Source: Ricinus communis (taxonomy: Eukaryota; Streptophyta; Magnoliopsida; Malpighiales; Euphorbiaceae). From it: a DNA stretch of 64,000 nucleotides. Shown piece after piece: positions 21,183 to 33,899 of this stretch. The translations under genes and the position numbers were made by a program. The stretch covers positions 17,450,489 to 17,514,488 of the forward strand of contig NC_063259.1 in NCBI RefSeq assembly GCF_019578655.1, in the 5' to 3' direction. Position 1 is the first letter of the stretch; every line of letters begins with the position of its first letter. Under the pieces are notes generated by a model, which saw only the letters and a program-made list of their open reading frames with translations, ran no database searches and had not been told where the DNA came from.

Positions 21183-22781
21183 ATGGCAAGCTCATCTTTT
21201 AGATTTGCTGGATGCACCCCGATAGTACCCAACTAGGAGTTTTCTACTCCAATTTATCGCCAAAATGATCTTAGACATGTGGAGGGAGAAGAGATTCCTC
21301 TTATAGCAAACTTGAACACCCACCGTGCATTTCTAATCGTTAGGGAGGTAATTTCTTGGCTTAAATTTTATTTTTTGCAACTTATAGACTTTATATACAT
21401 GTTATTTGGTCCAATATGTGTGAAAAAGCGCAAAAAATCCGTGTGCCCTAACCTGTAAGCCGATCGCTCTACACAGTACAAATCTATCGTGCAAAGGCCA
21501 AAAAAAGATTTTCGAGGCTTTGTTGCTAAAAATAAGAATGAATAGAAATATACTTACTTGTTTAGGGTCTTTTTGTATGGACATTATATTTAATACCTAT
21601 GTATTTGGCTTTTTAGGGTGATGTGTCATCCGGTTTGCCGAAAAGTTTTACAGTGCTCGCGAGTGGTTAGACGAGCTTCCTAGCTTCGTCTAGGCTAGGA
21701 CTAGAGACACCAGCTCCCATTGGTTCGTGGCCACACTTCCATCAATCATTGAGAGGGTTGATCATACTTCTCTCTCTCCTCTTTCTTTTTCCGCCATCAC
21801 CGTCATCGACTTCTCCGGCACACCCGTCCCATTTAATAATCAGCATTCCAATGTTCGGGAGTGCTTTATCACTAACCTGCTCAGGTTCTTGCCAACATTC
21901 AAGAACTCGTGTTGCATTGCTTATCGGGGTATCCCCCTCCACTGCCGAGTCTTTATTCCTCAGAACGCTCGGGTGGTTGACTAGACGGCTTGAGCCTTTT
22001 TGGTGTACCTCTTTGGTACAACATTTTCAGTGACTCAGGGAACTCACTGAACTTCCACTACCTGGCACTGCTACGGGATTTGGACCAGTTCTTTTCTTAC
22101 AATTGGGGATCTGTGGCTCTCATATATTTTTCCCATAGATGGATGTTATCGTCCGAGGTAATAAGAGGATATGTAGTTTTTGGCACGCAATGCATAAATT
22201 ATGCATTGACTTTTTTTCCTTAGTTTCTTTTATAAATACAGTGAATGTTGACTTTTTATTCTATAAGTTTGGGCCCTAGAGATTGGCCTTCTGGTGGGCT
22301 CACAACGGATTTGCACACCATAGGCTTTTCCTTGCTTGAGTCACTGGGGCAAGAGCAGGACCATCACCTTAGAGTGGGCTCAGGTTCACGTGCACTACAT
22401 GTGGATCAATAGCTTGACTTGGGATAAAGTAAATACAATTCATTAGTCATATTCATGCTTTATTTATATTGTTACTTACCTTTTATGGTTTGCCAATTCG
22501 AGGCGATTTTCTAGGAGAGCGCAACTAGTGGGAGCCCTACATGCTATCTGCGGCTGACCTCGAGCAGAGGAGGATCCTGCTGACCGGACATGCTTGTCGA
22601 GCCTAGTACTTAGGAGAAAGGATCTATGCCTGGGAGCGAGGCCGCAGCAGGCGCCGAGTCCCATTATCCCCTCCTCTTTCCATGTTCTGGACAATAGATT
22701 TTACTAGGGACGAATTACAGAGTTCTTAACAGGGTATGACGAGCCCGAGGATCTCACCATCCGATCCCGATGGATGGAGTA
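21183..22781 (+). pseudogene. Broken gene-like region, possibly plant-mobile-domain or transposon protein
   Basis: From ATG 21183 (MASSSFRFAG) there are several open pieces in different frames separated by stops and possible introns. They include an IRFAEKFYSAREWLDELPSF piece near 21630, a 21727-21984 piece beginning ATLPSIIERVDHTSL, and a 21990-22223 piece with FHYLALLRDLDQFFSYNWGS. The phrase YLALLRDL...YNWGSVALIY resembles the plant mobile domain of MAIN-like and transposon-borne proteins. A later piece, TGYDEPEDLTIRSRWMEY, runs into the family A LTR at 22782. I cannot name the gene with confidence. The family A element truncates it. Confidence 0.35.
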
Positions 22782-24228
22782 TGATGTGTGCTACTTGTGT
22801 TAGCTACAATCTAAGGCAGTGTACCTATCGATGCAGTCTAGCACTAATGGTGAGTATCAAGGTCGTATTCCTCGGGAAAGTGAAAGCCCAAAGTTACTCA
22901 TTTGTTCTTTGTTATATTAGCCTAAAATGAATGATGAATAATTTCTAAACTAACTACAAGCTAAGTTCTAAGTGAGATGCACGAGTAATTGATAACTAAA
23001 ATAACCAAGACAAGAAAGCAAACCCAAAGGGAACCTAAACTAGTTGGCAATCAAACAAAAGATAAAGGATTGGTGAGTCTAATTATGCTATCCGTCGATG
23101 AATTCTTAACCAAATTCGGTTTCTCTCTCTCGATAACCGAATTCCTAAACCTAATAACCTAAAGTTGGAATCTATTCCTAACGAATGATTCTTAAATTAC
23201 CATTAAGCTTTAATCCACCTCTATTAAGCTTTGTTAATTCTTAATCCGGCTAGTTAATTATCCTTATCTCTAAGCGATTATTAACCAGTTCTTGCTATTC
23301 AAAATTCCAATTGCCAAATGGACTTCTCAATCACACAAAGCAATCTAAACACACAATTCACAATGTCTCATGAATGATGCATTATCTTATTAATACTGAA
23401 AGCAAAAAGAATACAAAACTAACCCAAATAATCCAACAATATAATACTAAACCCACATAGTAAAGAAATCCCAATGGATATATTCAATCTAGCTAATCAT
23501 GTTCATTATCAAAATACACAAGAATTCAATTACAACAATGAGTAAAGGTAGAGAAAACCTGATTACACCCTTGGATGAGAGTAAACAGCCCCAATTCCTC
23601 TTGCTCGAATTGAATCGATTCTTGTTCCTCTTGCTCGATTTGAAAACCAATCAACGAACCTCGCCTAATCTTTGATCTTTGAAGGGAATCCGATTGAAAC
23701 CTTGATCCAAGTCTCCTTTTTCCTTGGTTTCAGCTCAGAAAACCCTAAGGGAGATAAAATTTAGGGTTTGGGACGTTCTCCCCCGCTCTCTTTTCTTTCT
23801 TTCCTCTCTTATTTCTTTTAATTAATTCCCCCTGTTGCCGCCAACACGGCCGTGTTGATGCCCGTGTTCCCAACACGGGCTGGTGTTTATGCCCATGTTA
23901 CTCTCTGTGGACATGCTCCCTAAGAACTTCCTTTTTCTTCGATGTTTGATGCAACCAACACGGCCGTGTTGGTGCCTGTGTTGGGAACACGGCCAGTGTT
24001 GAAACCAATACGGCCACGTTCAGCTTCCTCATGCTCATACTTAGCTTGTTTCGGCAGCTTCGGCGTCCAATTATGCTCCAATTCTTCCCTTTATCATTCT
24101 TTGACTTCTTTTGGACCTAATGCACATAAACAGACGCATAGGGTGAGTGTTGGGACTAATTCACATCCAAATGTCCATAAAATCATTCTTAAAAACCTCA
24201 TTTAGATGTGTGTATTTTACGCATATCA
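22782..24228 (-). repeat. Family A LTR (3' LTR of minus element)
   Basis: 1447 bp, TGATGTGTGC to CGCATATCA on plus. Very similar to 27171-28624. The ACACGGCCGTGT-type cluster lies at about 23834-24025. Confidence 0.9.
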
Positions 24229-24233
24229 AATAA

Positions 24234-24268
24234 CCCCACACTTAGCTCATTGCTTGTCCTCAAGCAAT
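24234..24268 (-). other. Hairpin and 3' polypurine tract (family A minus)
   Basis: On the minus strand ATTGCTTG-AGGA-CAAGCAAT (24249-24268), then AAGTGTGGGG (24234-24243), then the LTR. A second copy with one stem mismatch lies at 28630-28664, in the partial repeat of the internal region. Confidence 0.7.
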
Positions 24269-25847
24269 CAAAAGTAAAATACGGAAAATAAACCACTAAG
24301 GAACAACACTTAAGCTGACAGACAAGCTAGAGAGCTCTTGCACATATCCTTAACAAGCGTAAGTCAAACAAAAAGAAACGAAGCAATCAATTCAAGTATC
24401 ACAACCAAGATGCCAATAATTCATAAAATACTGTCTCAACAAAATTATTTAGAACCAACTCCTCACCAAATTCACTCTAAATCACTCAAAGTGTTTAATC
24501 GCTCAATGCATCAACTACTGCCTTACTTACTATATGCTTGCTCTTAAATCCTACTCCTACCACTTATGGAGAGTCAACAACCATGTCAAGAGGTCTTTAT
24601 AAGGGTTGTAATGGGGATTAGGTAGGGGTAGGTAAATGTGGTAAGGGTTGAACCTATGGTGTTCTGCAATAAAATACATGACATGCACACAAGGCACAAT
24701 GATCACCAAGGGTAAGCAATGGACAGTAGTCCAAGGTGGGAAATAGGAATTAAGTCAAAATGTTTAGCTCACTTACTTTCTTTCTTTTCATCACCTTTCC
24801 CTCTTATTCTTCTATTTCTTTTTTTTCTTTTTTTTCTTTTTTTTTCATAAGGGAAGAACATTCACATAATAGAGTGAATTTCTTTTGGATTGAAGAAAGC
24901 TGCTATAAGATTCCACACTATTCCCAAGATAAAAATTCCCAATAAAAACAACTCATATGCAAAATCATAACCTAAAGCAGAATAAAACTAAGTGGTAATG
25001 GAATATGATAAAAAAAAATGGTGAAAGAAGGGGTTATCTACAGAATCAATAAACGAATGAAGGCTATTTGGCTAGAATGAAAAACCTAAGTGCCTCTATC
25101 ATACCAAAGTGTTAAACTCTCCTTGTGGCCCTCATAAGCATTACCGAGCAAGTTCTAAAAGTAAAGACAATAATTGGCACTCTCAACAAGAAATAAATAC
25201 AAGCATATAAAGTGTAGGCTTACAATTTAGGCTCAATTTCTTATAAGTGTGCTTTTGAGTAGGTTCCAAACAAAAATCATCAAAACAGAATTAAATGAAC
25301 CAAAGCAACTTAGTGCAAAACTCAAACTAATTATCTTACATTGTTCTGCAAGACTCAGCACTATCAGTTTTACCTGATCACATGGATATAAACAAGATTT
25401 CAAAAGCAAGTCAACAGTAAGAGCATCGAAACAAAGTGAAATTTTTTTAAAATTTTACATAAAATTGCACAAAGAATAAAAAAATAACTGAGATGGGATA
25501 AATATCACCCACCCAACACTTGAAGGACACACTGTCCCCAGTGTACAAAATATATAAGAAATGAAAAAGGAAAAAGAACTAATACTGCCCTGGCTATAGC
25601 TCCGGAGTGAAAAGAGGTGCATCAGCAGGTATATCAGGGCGTTGGCTAGTCTATGGTAGAGGAGTGGCTGCAAATAATAAAATGAAGAATTAAAATCCAA
25701 ACTGAACCAAAAATTAAATAAAATATGAAAACTAAAACTAATAAAATGTTTCAAAATAAAAGGTTAAAATATTAAAGATTAAAGATAAAGTTTGGGGTGC
25801 CTCCCAAAAGCGCTTCTTTTTTATTTGATGAGTCTTCTTAGCTGGAC
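24269..25847 (-). other. Non-coding 3' internal region (family A minus)
   Basis: About 1.5 kb without coding capacity of its own, apart from the second overlapping frame of the gag-derived ORF (25738-25965). It holds a pyrimidine-rich tract at about 24777-24850 and the internal hairpin ACACTG-GGGA-CAGTGT (25529-25544). The polypurine-like motif beside the hairpin is decayed (aagtgttggg, 25512-25521). Confidence 0.6.
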
Positions 25848-27005
25848 TCATGGTGAAAAGCAAACGATGGGGATTGACGACCATCCATCCTTCTTCCAAG
25901 CAAATGGCTTCAAGTATCCGCTTAAAGGGATAATCGTCGACTTCCTCTTCCCGACTGTCAAGCAAGCTGCTAGTATGATGGGCAAAACTCGCTCCTGGTA
26001 TAATTGAACGTAGTCATGATGCTGTAGGGGCTCTTCCAATTTGAAAGTTGGAGTTTCAACAATTGGAAGGATCGATGGTTTGGCAATTTCTTCAGGAGTG
26101 TCGATGGTTTTCTTCAGTCCTTGGCTTGGTTCACTTGCTAGAAGAAACTCGAGCTCCTCCAAGACTTTTTCATTGGATAACTCATGCTCATCTTCTATCA
26201 TCGAAGGGACTTGTGGAAAATCCACTAAAAATTCCTCTAACTGCAACTCAGTATCATCAACTGTACGTTCCTGTTGATAGTCTTTTAAAGGAATCATGTT
26301 TGCCTCTTCCTTTTCTGGTTCCATCTCCATGTTTTAGAAATCATCCTGCACAGAAGCATCATCATCAAACATAGTAGATAAACCAGAAAAATTCTCACCT
26401 GAACGCAAAGTGACGGCGCTCAAGTGTTCCTCGGATTCAGTAGCGTTTGATGGAGTTTCCAATTGCTCTTTAGTTTGTAACTTGAAGATTAAGCCTACTT
26501 GATGCTCTATGTTCTTAATCGAGGCTTGTTGATCTTCAAGTATCCTCTCTGTTTATTGGAATCTATCCTCAAGACTTGCAATAAACCTCATCATCAGCTC
26601 CTCTGACACTAACTCTTCACCTTGGGTTGATGGTGCAAGATTAGGCTGCTGAAATTCTGGTGGTTCTTGGCCATCTAAGATCCATCCAAAGGGTGAATGA
26701 GTGCTCCATTCTTGATTGTAGGTGCTTCCATACGAGTCATTTGGCCAACTTCCCGTATAATTCACCTGTTCATAGTTATAAGAACAATGAGCAACATCAC
26801 TATATAATGGACAATGATTACTCAAATGTAAACCACAACAAAATTCACAAAAAACTTAAGACGAAAGGATAGGAGTGGAGAGTTGTTCCGTAGCCCTGCA
26901 AAACGATTCCACTCGAGCTTCTAAAGATGCAAGGGTATCCCAATTTTTAGCACTCTCTTGGTTCCTGATCCTATTGTCCAACATGTCATACAAAGAGTTT
27001 AGCAT
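25848..27005 (-). pseudogene. Family A gag-derived ORF (minus copy), broken
   Basis: It starts at ATG 27005 and ends at 25848. Two open parts remain: 26553-26825, with the Cys/His-region remnant SNHCPLYSD and a conserved Gln-rich segment, and 25848-26330, with EKEEANMIPLKDYQQERTVD through to YLKPFAWKKDGW. A stop lies early in the Cys/His cluster and another before the acidic half. Compared with the complete copy at 37911-39064 the coding order is the same. It carries no enzyme domains. Confidence 0.65.
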
Positions 27006-27145
27006 TGAACCTCCTTATCATCCACTATATGAATCATAAAATTAACTAAATAAATATGTACAAACAAAACAGAAATAAATATAAATAAAAATAAAAAAAA
27101 TGGCTAAATTAACAAATAGCAAATTTCACTCTAGTTTTCAAAAAG

Positions 27146-27164
27146 TCCCCCGACAACGGCGCCA
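27146..27164 (-). other. PBS of family A minus element
   Basis: Reverse complement of tcccccgacaacggcgcca: the tRNA-Asp PBS with one extra base and one G-to-A change. It lies next to the 5' LTR that begins at 27171 on plus. Confidence 0.75.
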
Positions 27165-27170
27165 AAAACT

Positions 27171-28624
27171 TGATGTGTGCTACTTGTGTTAGCTACAATC
27201 TAAGGTAGTGTACCTATCGATGCAGTCTAGCACTAATGGTGAGTATCAAGGTCGTATTCTTCAGGAAAGTGAAAGCCCAGAGTTACTCCTTTGTTCTTTG
27301 TTATATTAACCTAAAATGAATGATGAATAATTTCTAAACTAACTAATAGCTACAAGCTAAGTTCTAAGGGAGATGCACGAGTAATTGATAACTAAAATAA
27401 CCAAGACAAGAAAGCAAACCCAAAGGGAACCTAAACTAGTTGGCAATCAAACAAAAGATAAAGGATTGATGAGTCTAATTATGCTACCCATGGACGAATT
27501 CTTAACTGAATTCGGTTTCTCTCTCGAGATAACCGAATTCCTAAACCTAATAACCTAAAGTTGGAATCTCTTCCTAACGATTGATTCTTAAATTAGCATT
27601 AAGCTTTAATCCGCCTCTATTAAGCTTTGTTAATTCTTAATCCAGCTAGTTAATTATTCTTATCTCTAAGCGATGATTAACCAGTTCTTGCTATTCAAAA
27701 TTCCAATTGCCAAATGGACTTTTCAATCACACAAAGCAATCTAAACACACAATTCACTACGTCTCATGAATGATGCATTATCTTATTAATACTGAAAGCA
27801 AAAAGAATACAAAACTAACCTAAACAATCCAACAATATAATACTAAGCCAACATAGTAAAGAAATCCCAATGGATTTATTCAATCTAGCTAATCATGTTC
27901 ATTATCAAAATACACAAGAATTCAATTACAACAATGAGTAAAGGTAGAGAAAACCCAATTACACCCTTGGATGAGAGTAAACAGCCCCAATTCCTCTTGC
28001 TCGAATTGAATCGATTCTTGTTCCTCTTGCTCGATTTGAAAACCAATCAACGAACCTCGCCTAATCTTCGATCTTTGAAGGGAATCCGATTGAAACCTTG
28101 ATCCAAGTCTCCTTTTTCCTTGGTTTCAGCTCAGAAAACCCTAAGGGAGATAAAAGTTAGGATTTGGGACGTTCTCCCCCGCTCCCTTTTCTTTCTTTCC
28201 TCTCTTCTTTCTTTTAATTAATTCCCCCTGTTGCCGCCAACACGGCCGTGTTAATGCCCATATTCCCAACACGGGCTGGTGTTTATGCCCGTGTTACTCT
28301 CTATGGACGTGCTCCCTAAGAACTTCCTTTTTCTTTGATGTTTGATGCAATCAACACGGCCTTGTTGGTGCCCGTGTTGGGAACACGGCCAGTGTTGAAA
28401 CCAACACGGCCTTGTTCAGCTTCCTCATGTGCATACTTAGCTTGTTTCGGCAGCTTCGGCATCCAATTATGCTCCAATTCTTCCCTTTATCATTCTTTGG
28501 CTTCTTTTGGACCTAATACACACAAACAGACGCATAGGGTGAGTGTTGGGACCAATTCACATCTAAATGTCCATAAAATCATTCTTAAAAACCTCATTTA
28601 GATCTGTGTATTTTACGCATATCA
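27171..28624 (-). repeat. Family A LTR (5' LTR of minus element)
   Basis: 1454 bp, TGATGTGTGC to CGCATATCA. CG-rich cluster at about 28235-28420. It is followed at once by internal sequence with a polypurine tract, so this LTR also served as the 3' LTR of a second, now truncated, unit. Confidence 0.9.
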
Positions 28625-28963
28625 AATAACCCCACACTTAGCTCATTGCTTATCCTCAAGCAATCAAAAGTAAAATAAGGAAAATAAACCACTAAGGAAC
28701 AACATTTAAGCTAACGGACAAGCTAGAGAGCTCTTACACATATCCTTAATAAGCGTAAGTCAAACAAAAAGAAACGAAGCAATCAATTCAAGTATCACAA
28801 CCAAGATGCCAGTAATTCATAAAATACTGTCTCAACAAAATTATTTAGAGCCAACTCCTCACCAGATTCACTCTAAATCACTCAAAGTGTTTAAAAGGTA
28901 GTGTTTAATCGCTCAATGCATCAACTACTGCCTTACTTACTATATGCTTGCTCTTAAATCCTA

Positions 28964-29827
28964 CATTGTTTGTACTATACAACCCGAGATGTTTTGTTCC
29001 TATAGAATATACGGCTATTGGATGTTCAAACTAGAAATTCTGATCAAAGACCTGTTCAAGTGAGTGATATGCTTTTGTTGTATTATAGACAGTAAAATGT
29101 ACACATTGTTCGAATTTTGCAACATCTGAAGTTGCTTTCTTCTAAACCCATGTATTGTTGTACTAATCTGTTATGTTATAATCACTTATCATCTGATTTA
29201 ATTATTTCTTAAGTTACGTTGTATTAATCAAATTTAATTCTTTTATTACTTGTTTAATGTTAGTATGGTTATTAACAATTGTTATTTTAATTACCTATTA
29301 TTAAAAAAGCATTTTGGTTAATTTAATGAATTGTGAATATTAAATGGAAGCATTATAGGCAATATGCATCACTGCTCGTGGGGATTTTCTCATGCCTTTT
29401 GAATCAACAACACTATTACATTACAAGCCCCGTCGCTTCTCATAGCCCGTGAGGAATAACTCACGCTCGTGATTTAGGGGGTCCTTATATAATTGATGGT
29501 CTGTCGCTTCTCACAACTTGTGAAGCAATTTCTCAAGCCCCGTGATGTGAGGTAGGAGTTCATAATGAAATTTTATCCTATTAAGCACATCACGACCCAT
29601 GAGAATTTGTAATGCGCTTTGAAGCTTAATAATTTTAAGTCTATTAACTAAGTGGTTTTTTCTCTACAAAATATTCATTTTCCCTCAATACCATCCATAC
29701 TCTCCAAAGCCCTCGCCCTTTCACACAAGGAGGCTTCCATTTACCTAAACCCTAAATCAACCCAAATTAAAAATAATATTGTTTCTTATAACTCTAAATA
29801 ACATCAATTTTATGATATATTAACAAA
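28964..29827 (+). other. Probable leader of an Athila-type element
   Basis: No coding frames. Between about 29390 and 29620 are repeated words such as gtcgcttctcatagcccgtgagg and ctcacgctcgtgattt, with a TTATATAATTG box at 29485-29495. Position directly upstream of the ORF1 remnant suggests a 5' LTR or leader remnant, but no LTR borders are seen. Confidence 0.35.
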
Positions 29828-30413
29828 ATGACAAGATTTAAGAGAAGGGGCATAAGACTGAAGGAAGCGGGCAAGGAATTTGTTAGAGAACCAACTCCAC
29901 CATGCTGACAATTGGGGATACTACCCATTCAATTTCCAGCCAAAGAGCAAAAAGATAGGTATAAGAAACTTGCAAAGCAGAATGTTAAGCCTAGTAAGTT
30001 TGTATGTCAAAACTCTTTGAATGTGGTTGGTTTGCATGAAGAGTTTGCGAAATTAACCTAAAATATTGGGTGGAATTCATTCATTAAATTGCAAACACTA
30101 ACACTATAATGAGTTAACACTAGATTTTTTTGAGTGCAACACAGTTTGAGCATAACGACGAACATGTTTTATATTTTTTATTAACGAATCAAGATTATTC
30201 CATTAGTTTAAAGGAATTGAATAGAATATTTAGGTTCAATGGTGGAGTAGTTTCACCACAGGTTGTGCCTTGTAATACTGATGAATTCTGGAAAGAAATA
30301 GCAGGGTTGGATAAGAGATTTATGGCATATATGTCTAAAGCTACTAATATTAAGAGTCATACACTCAGATATTTGCATTACTTTATGACTTATTCTTCTT
30401 TTGGGCGGGGTGG
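29828..30413 (+). pseudogene. Athila-type ORF1 (gag), 5' part
   Basis: It starts at ATG 29828 (MTRFKRRGIRLKEAGKEF). After a stop the frame continues with FPAKEQKDRYKKLAKQNVKPS, then, after shifts, YSISLKELNRIFRFNGG and WKEIAG...KATNIKSHTLRYLH (30130-30418). These are characteristic of the Arabidopsis retrotransposon ORF-1 (Athila) family, the gag-like protein of Athila elements. Copia element copia-1 interrupts it at 30414-30418, and the sequence resumes at 35507 in the same frame. Multiple stops show it was already decayed. Confidence 0.75.
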
Positions 30414-30418
30414 AAGTC

Positions 30419-30743
30419 TGTTGAAATATTGAAGTGTATTAATCTGTGATGAATTGTTAATACAAATTCTGAGATTACAATTTGAAGCATGATCTTGAAT
30501 TATACATATTGAGTTCAAACGGTCTTATTGCTATGCTACTATACCCTGAGCTCTATGTCAACGTTCCATTCCTATTCTGTGGTTGGTAGAAGTGACCTTT
30601 CTTCCACAGGGAAGAAAGGTTGCTCCTGACTTCAGCTTTCTAGCCTGTGATGAAAGAAGCTGAGGCCTTGACCAGTGGTCCTTGACTGTTTATTTGTAAC
30701 CTGTTGGATCTTGTCCTGTGTGTTTTTCTTTTGGTCTTCAACA
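30419..30743 (-). repeat. 3' LTR of copia-1
   Basis: 325 bp, TGTTGAAATATT to GTCTTCAACA. It differs from the 5' LTR by a few substitutions and a short length difference near 30640-30660. Confidence 0.92.
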
Positions 30744-30749
30744 CTCCCC

Positions 30750-33700
30750 CTCAAGGTGGGCTCGAATAGGTTGATCGATCCCATCTTGCTGAGAAGGTTC
30801 TTAAGATCGGATTTGTTTAGTGCTTTTGTGAGGATATCTGCCAATTGTTCATTACTTCTGACAAATGGAGTTTTAATTTCTCCAGATTGAACCTTTTCCC
30901 TTATAAAGTGACAATCTACTTCGATGTGTTTGGTGCGCTCGTGGAAGACGGGGTTTGAAGCAATATGTCTTGCTGCTTGGTTGTCACAGTACATTTTTAT
31001 TGGTTCTTTGATCTTAATTCCCAAATCTGTAAGGACTTGATTAATCCATATTAATTCATTTGGCATTGATGCCATTGCTCGTATTCGCCTCTGCCTTTGG
31101 ATCTAGCGATTCTGAGTTTGTTTCTTGCTCTTCCAAGTTACTAGATTGCCACCCACAAATGTACAAAAACTGGAGGTTGATTTTCTGTCACAGCTTCCGG
31201 CCCAATCTGCATCAGAAAAACTAATAATGTCATATGAATTATTATTTTTCATCCCAATCCCTTGACCGGGAGTTCCCATGAGATACCTAAGAATCCTATT
31301 GATGGCATCTAAATTACTAGTACGAGGTGCGTGCATGAACTGACTTACCACACTTACAGCATAGGTGATGTCAGGTCTGGTTATGGTGAGGTAGATTAGT
31401 TTCCCTACTAGTCGTTGATAGTACCCTATATTGTCTAAAGGATTGCCATCTTCAAGATTAAGTTTAGTTTTAGTCTCTATTGGTGAATCTACTAGTTTTA
31501 CTCCTAGTTTTCCTGTTTCTTTTAATAGATCAAGAACGTACTTTCTTTGGGACAGAAATAGACCCTTATGGGATTTGGCTATTTCTATTCCAAGAAAGTA
31601 GGACAGTTGTCCGAGATCTTTGATGTCAAATTCCTCTTTTAATTTTTATTTTACTTCCTCAATTTCTTCATTGTTGTTACCTGTTATGATAATGTCATCA
31701 ACATAAATGAGAACAATGATAGTGCAAGAATGAGTATGTCTGACAAACATAGAAGAATCAGATGCACACTTAACGAAATTGAGTTTTAAGAGAAAAAGGT
31801 TTAGCTTGGCATACCATGCTCTTGGAGATTGTTTCAAACCGTAGATGGCCTTTTCTAGTTTACATACCATGGATTGGTTGGTGGTAGTCTCATAACCTGG
31901 AGGTGGGTCATGTAAACCTCTTCTTCGAGAGTCCCTTGGAGGAACATGTTTTTTACATCCATTTGATATAAGCCCCATCCTGAGTTGGTAGCAACAGACA
32001 ATAAAATGCGAACCGTGCTCATTTTTGCTACTGGCGCAAAGGTTTCCTGATAATCTACCCCATATATTTGGGTGAACCATTTACTACCAATCTAGCCTTG
32101 TATCGCTTAACTGTTCCATCATGTTTATACTTAATTTTATATACCCATTTGTACCCAACAGGTTTTTTACCTTGTGGTAGAGGGACTAATTTCTAGGTGT
32201 CATTTTTTTCAAGTGCCTGAAGCTCCTCCTTCATGGCCTGACACCATTTAGGATCGGTGTTAACCTCATAGAAGGAGGATGGCTCAGTATAGGAGGTGAG
32301 TTTATTTAGGTAGGTCTTATATGAACTGGATATGCTATGGTAGCTAATAAAGTTTTGAATAGGATACATCACCTTGTGGGACACACAGTCCCTTAGTCTG
32401 ACTGGTGGTCTGGTAGATCTAGATGATCTGCGTGGGGCGACTTCTTCAAGTGGTGATCCATCTTCTTCGACTGGTGATCCTTCTCCCACCGAAGAAGTGC
32501 CCCAGAGAATGATACTGGCTCCCCCGGAAGGGTTGGCCTCAGGATTTGCTGCGCAAGCTGTTTCCTCGCTGGACGGAGGTAGGAGAACTGAACTGTCAAA
32601 AAATAAAGAGTTATTATCTGGAAAGAACAAGGAAGGCCCATGAGAGGGATGAGGATTAGTGAAATAAGGTGTGCCTTCATCAAAAAACACATCCCTAGAG
32701 ATGTAGGTTTTGTGAGCGCACGGGTCATAGCACTTATAGCCCTTCTTTATTGAAGAATACCCTAAGAATACTGTTTTGACAGAGCTGAGTTCCAATTTAT
32801 GAGAGCGTTTAACATGAACAAAGGCTGTACACCCAAAAACTCTAATGTGTCCTAGTTCAATTTTCCTGCCCTTGAGAATTTCCAAAGGACTAAGATTTTT
32901 GAGTTTTGGACTAGGGAGGCAGTTAATGAGATAGGCGGCAGTTAGGAGGGCATCAGACCAGAAAGATGTGAGGAACATTATTTTGAAAAAGTAGGGATCT
33001 GGTGACGTTAAGAAGATGGCGGTTTTTTCTTTCACAAACTCCATTTTGCTCGGGAGTGTAAGTGCAGGTAGTTTGATGCAAGATGCCTTTAGTAGAAAAG
33101 AAGTCGGAAAATTTTTTATTGATGTATTCGGTGCCAATATCAGATCTAAAGATTCTAATGTTGGCATTATACTGGATTTGAATAAAATTGAAAAAATTTT
33201 GAAAACATTCAAAGATTTAATTCTTGCCTTTTAACAGGTAGACCCAAGTGATGCGAGAGAAATCATCAATGAATATGACAAAGTAACGAAAATGATTGTA
33301 AGAGGTACAGGGAGCAGGTCCCCAAACATCAGAATGAATTAGATCAAACATTTTTATTGAAATGGTAGAGGACACAGGAAAAGGTAATCTAGTATGTTTT
33401 GAAAATTGACAAGTGTCACAACAACCAAAATCTATTTTAAGACAAAATAATTGATTTAAGACTATATTAGCCGGATGCCCAAACCGCCTATATAGGAGAA
33501 TGCTGTGATTGAGAGGTTTAGTGGAGGTAAGACACTGATTGGTAGGATTGGTGAGATAGTATAATCCATTGTGAAGGTATCCTTCATCAATTGTCTTCCC
33601 GGTGGTGCGATCCTGAAAGATTACTGAAGATGGTGAGAAAATGACATTACAATTTAAAGTACAAGTTATTTTTCCAACAGATAACAAATTTGACGTAAAG

Positions 33701-33890
33701 TTAGATAATAAAAGAATATCCTGAATAGAATTAGTATTAGGGAACAAATTTGATGAGCCAAAACTAGAGATTTCTGCTCGACTTCCGTTTGCAACTATCA
33801 CATGTTGGGAATCTATAGGGACAAAATTGTGCAATTGTGTCGAGTCCCAAGTCATGTGGTCAGTTGCACCGGAATAAATAATCCATTTTG
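30750..33890 (-). pseudogene. Copia-1 pol: protease, integrase, RT, RNase H
   Basis: Domains run in copia order from right to left. Protease carries YSGATDHM (33865-33876), so the catalytic Asp of the usual DSGA is Tyr. Integrase has FGHPANIVLNQL, a CDTCQFSKH zinc part, and DLIHSDVWGPAP plus FIDDFSRITW, two of the three acidic catalytic positions. A 32193-33212 frame holds the integrase C-terminus (FGCTAFVHVKRSHKLE) and the linker to RT. RT has KAIYGLKQSPRAWY and YVDDIIITGN (YVDD 31694-31705). RNase H contains MYCDNQAARHIASNP and HIEVDCHFIREK. Several frameshifts (near 33215, 32090, 31640, 31350, 31090) make it inactive. Confidence 0.88.
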
Positions 33891-33899
33891 TAGATTTAT

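Larger units (their letters stand above)
22782..28963 (-). mobile_element. Family A non-autonomous gypsy element, LTR-internal-LTR-partial internal
   Basis: Minus-strand unit with LTRs 22782-24228 and 27171-28624 and internal region 24229-27170. After the second LTR the internal sequence starts again from its polypurine-tract end (28625-28963) and breaks off at atcctac, where the first copy continues tcctaccac. The structure is what unequal crossing-over or tandem insertion yields. The left flank is gagta and no matching TSD is visible at the right. Confidence 0.8.

Noticed and set aside
24777..24850. Pyrimidine-rich tract as an intron or regulatory site
   Set aside because: The inverted A-rich counterpart occurs at 40060-40095 in the other family A copy. 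It is ordinary low-complexity internal sequence.
27895..28101. 68-codon frame repeated in family A LTRs (also 41217-41423)
   Set aside because: It is LTR sequence, antisense to U5, repeated because the LTRs are copies. No support for a protein.
32374..32643. Plus-strand open frame of 89 codons
   Set aside because: Antisense to the copia-1 integrase-RT linker and not conserved in copia-2.
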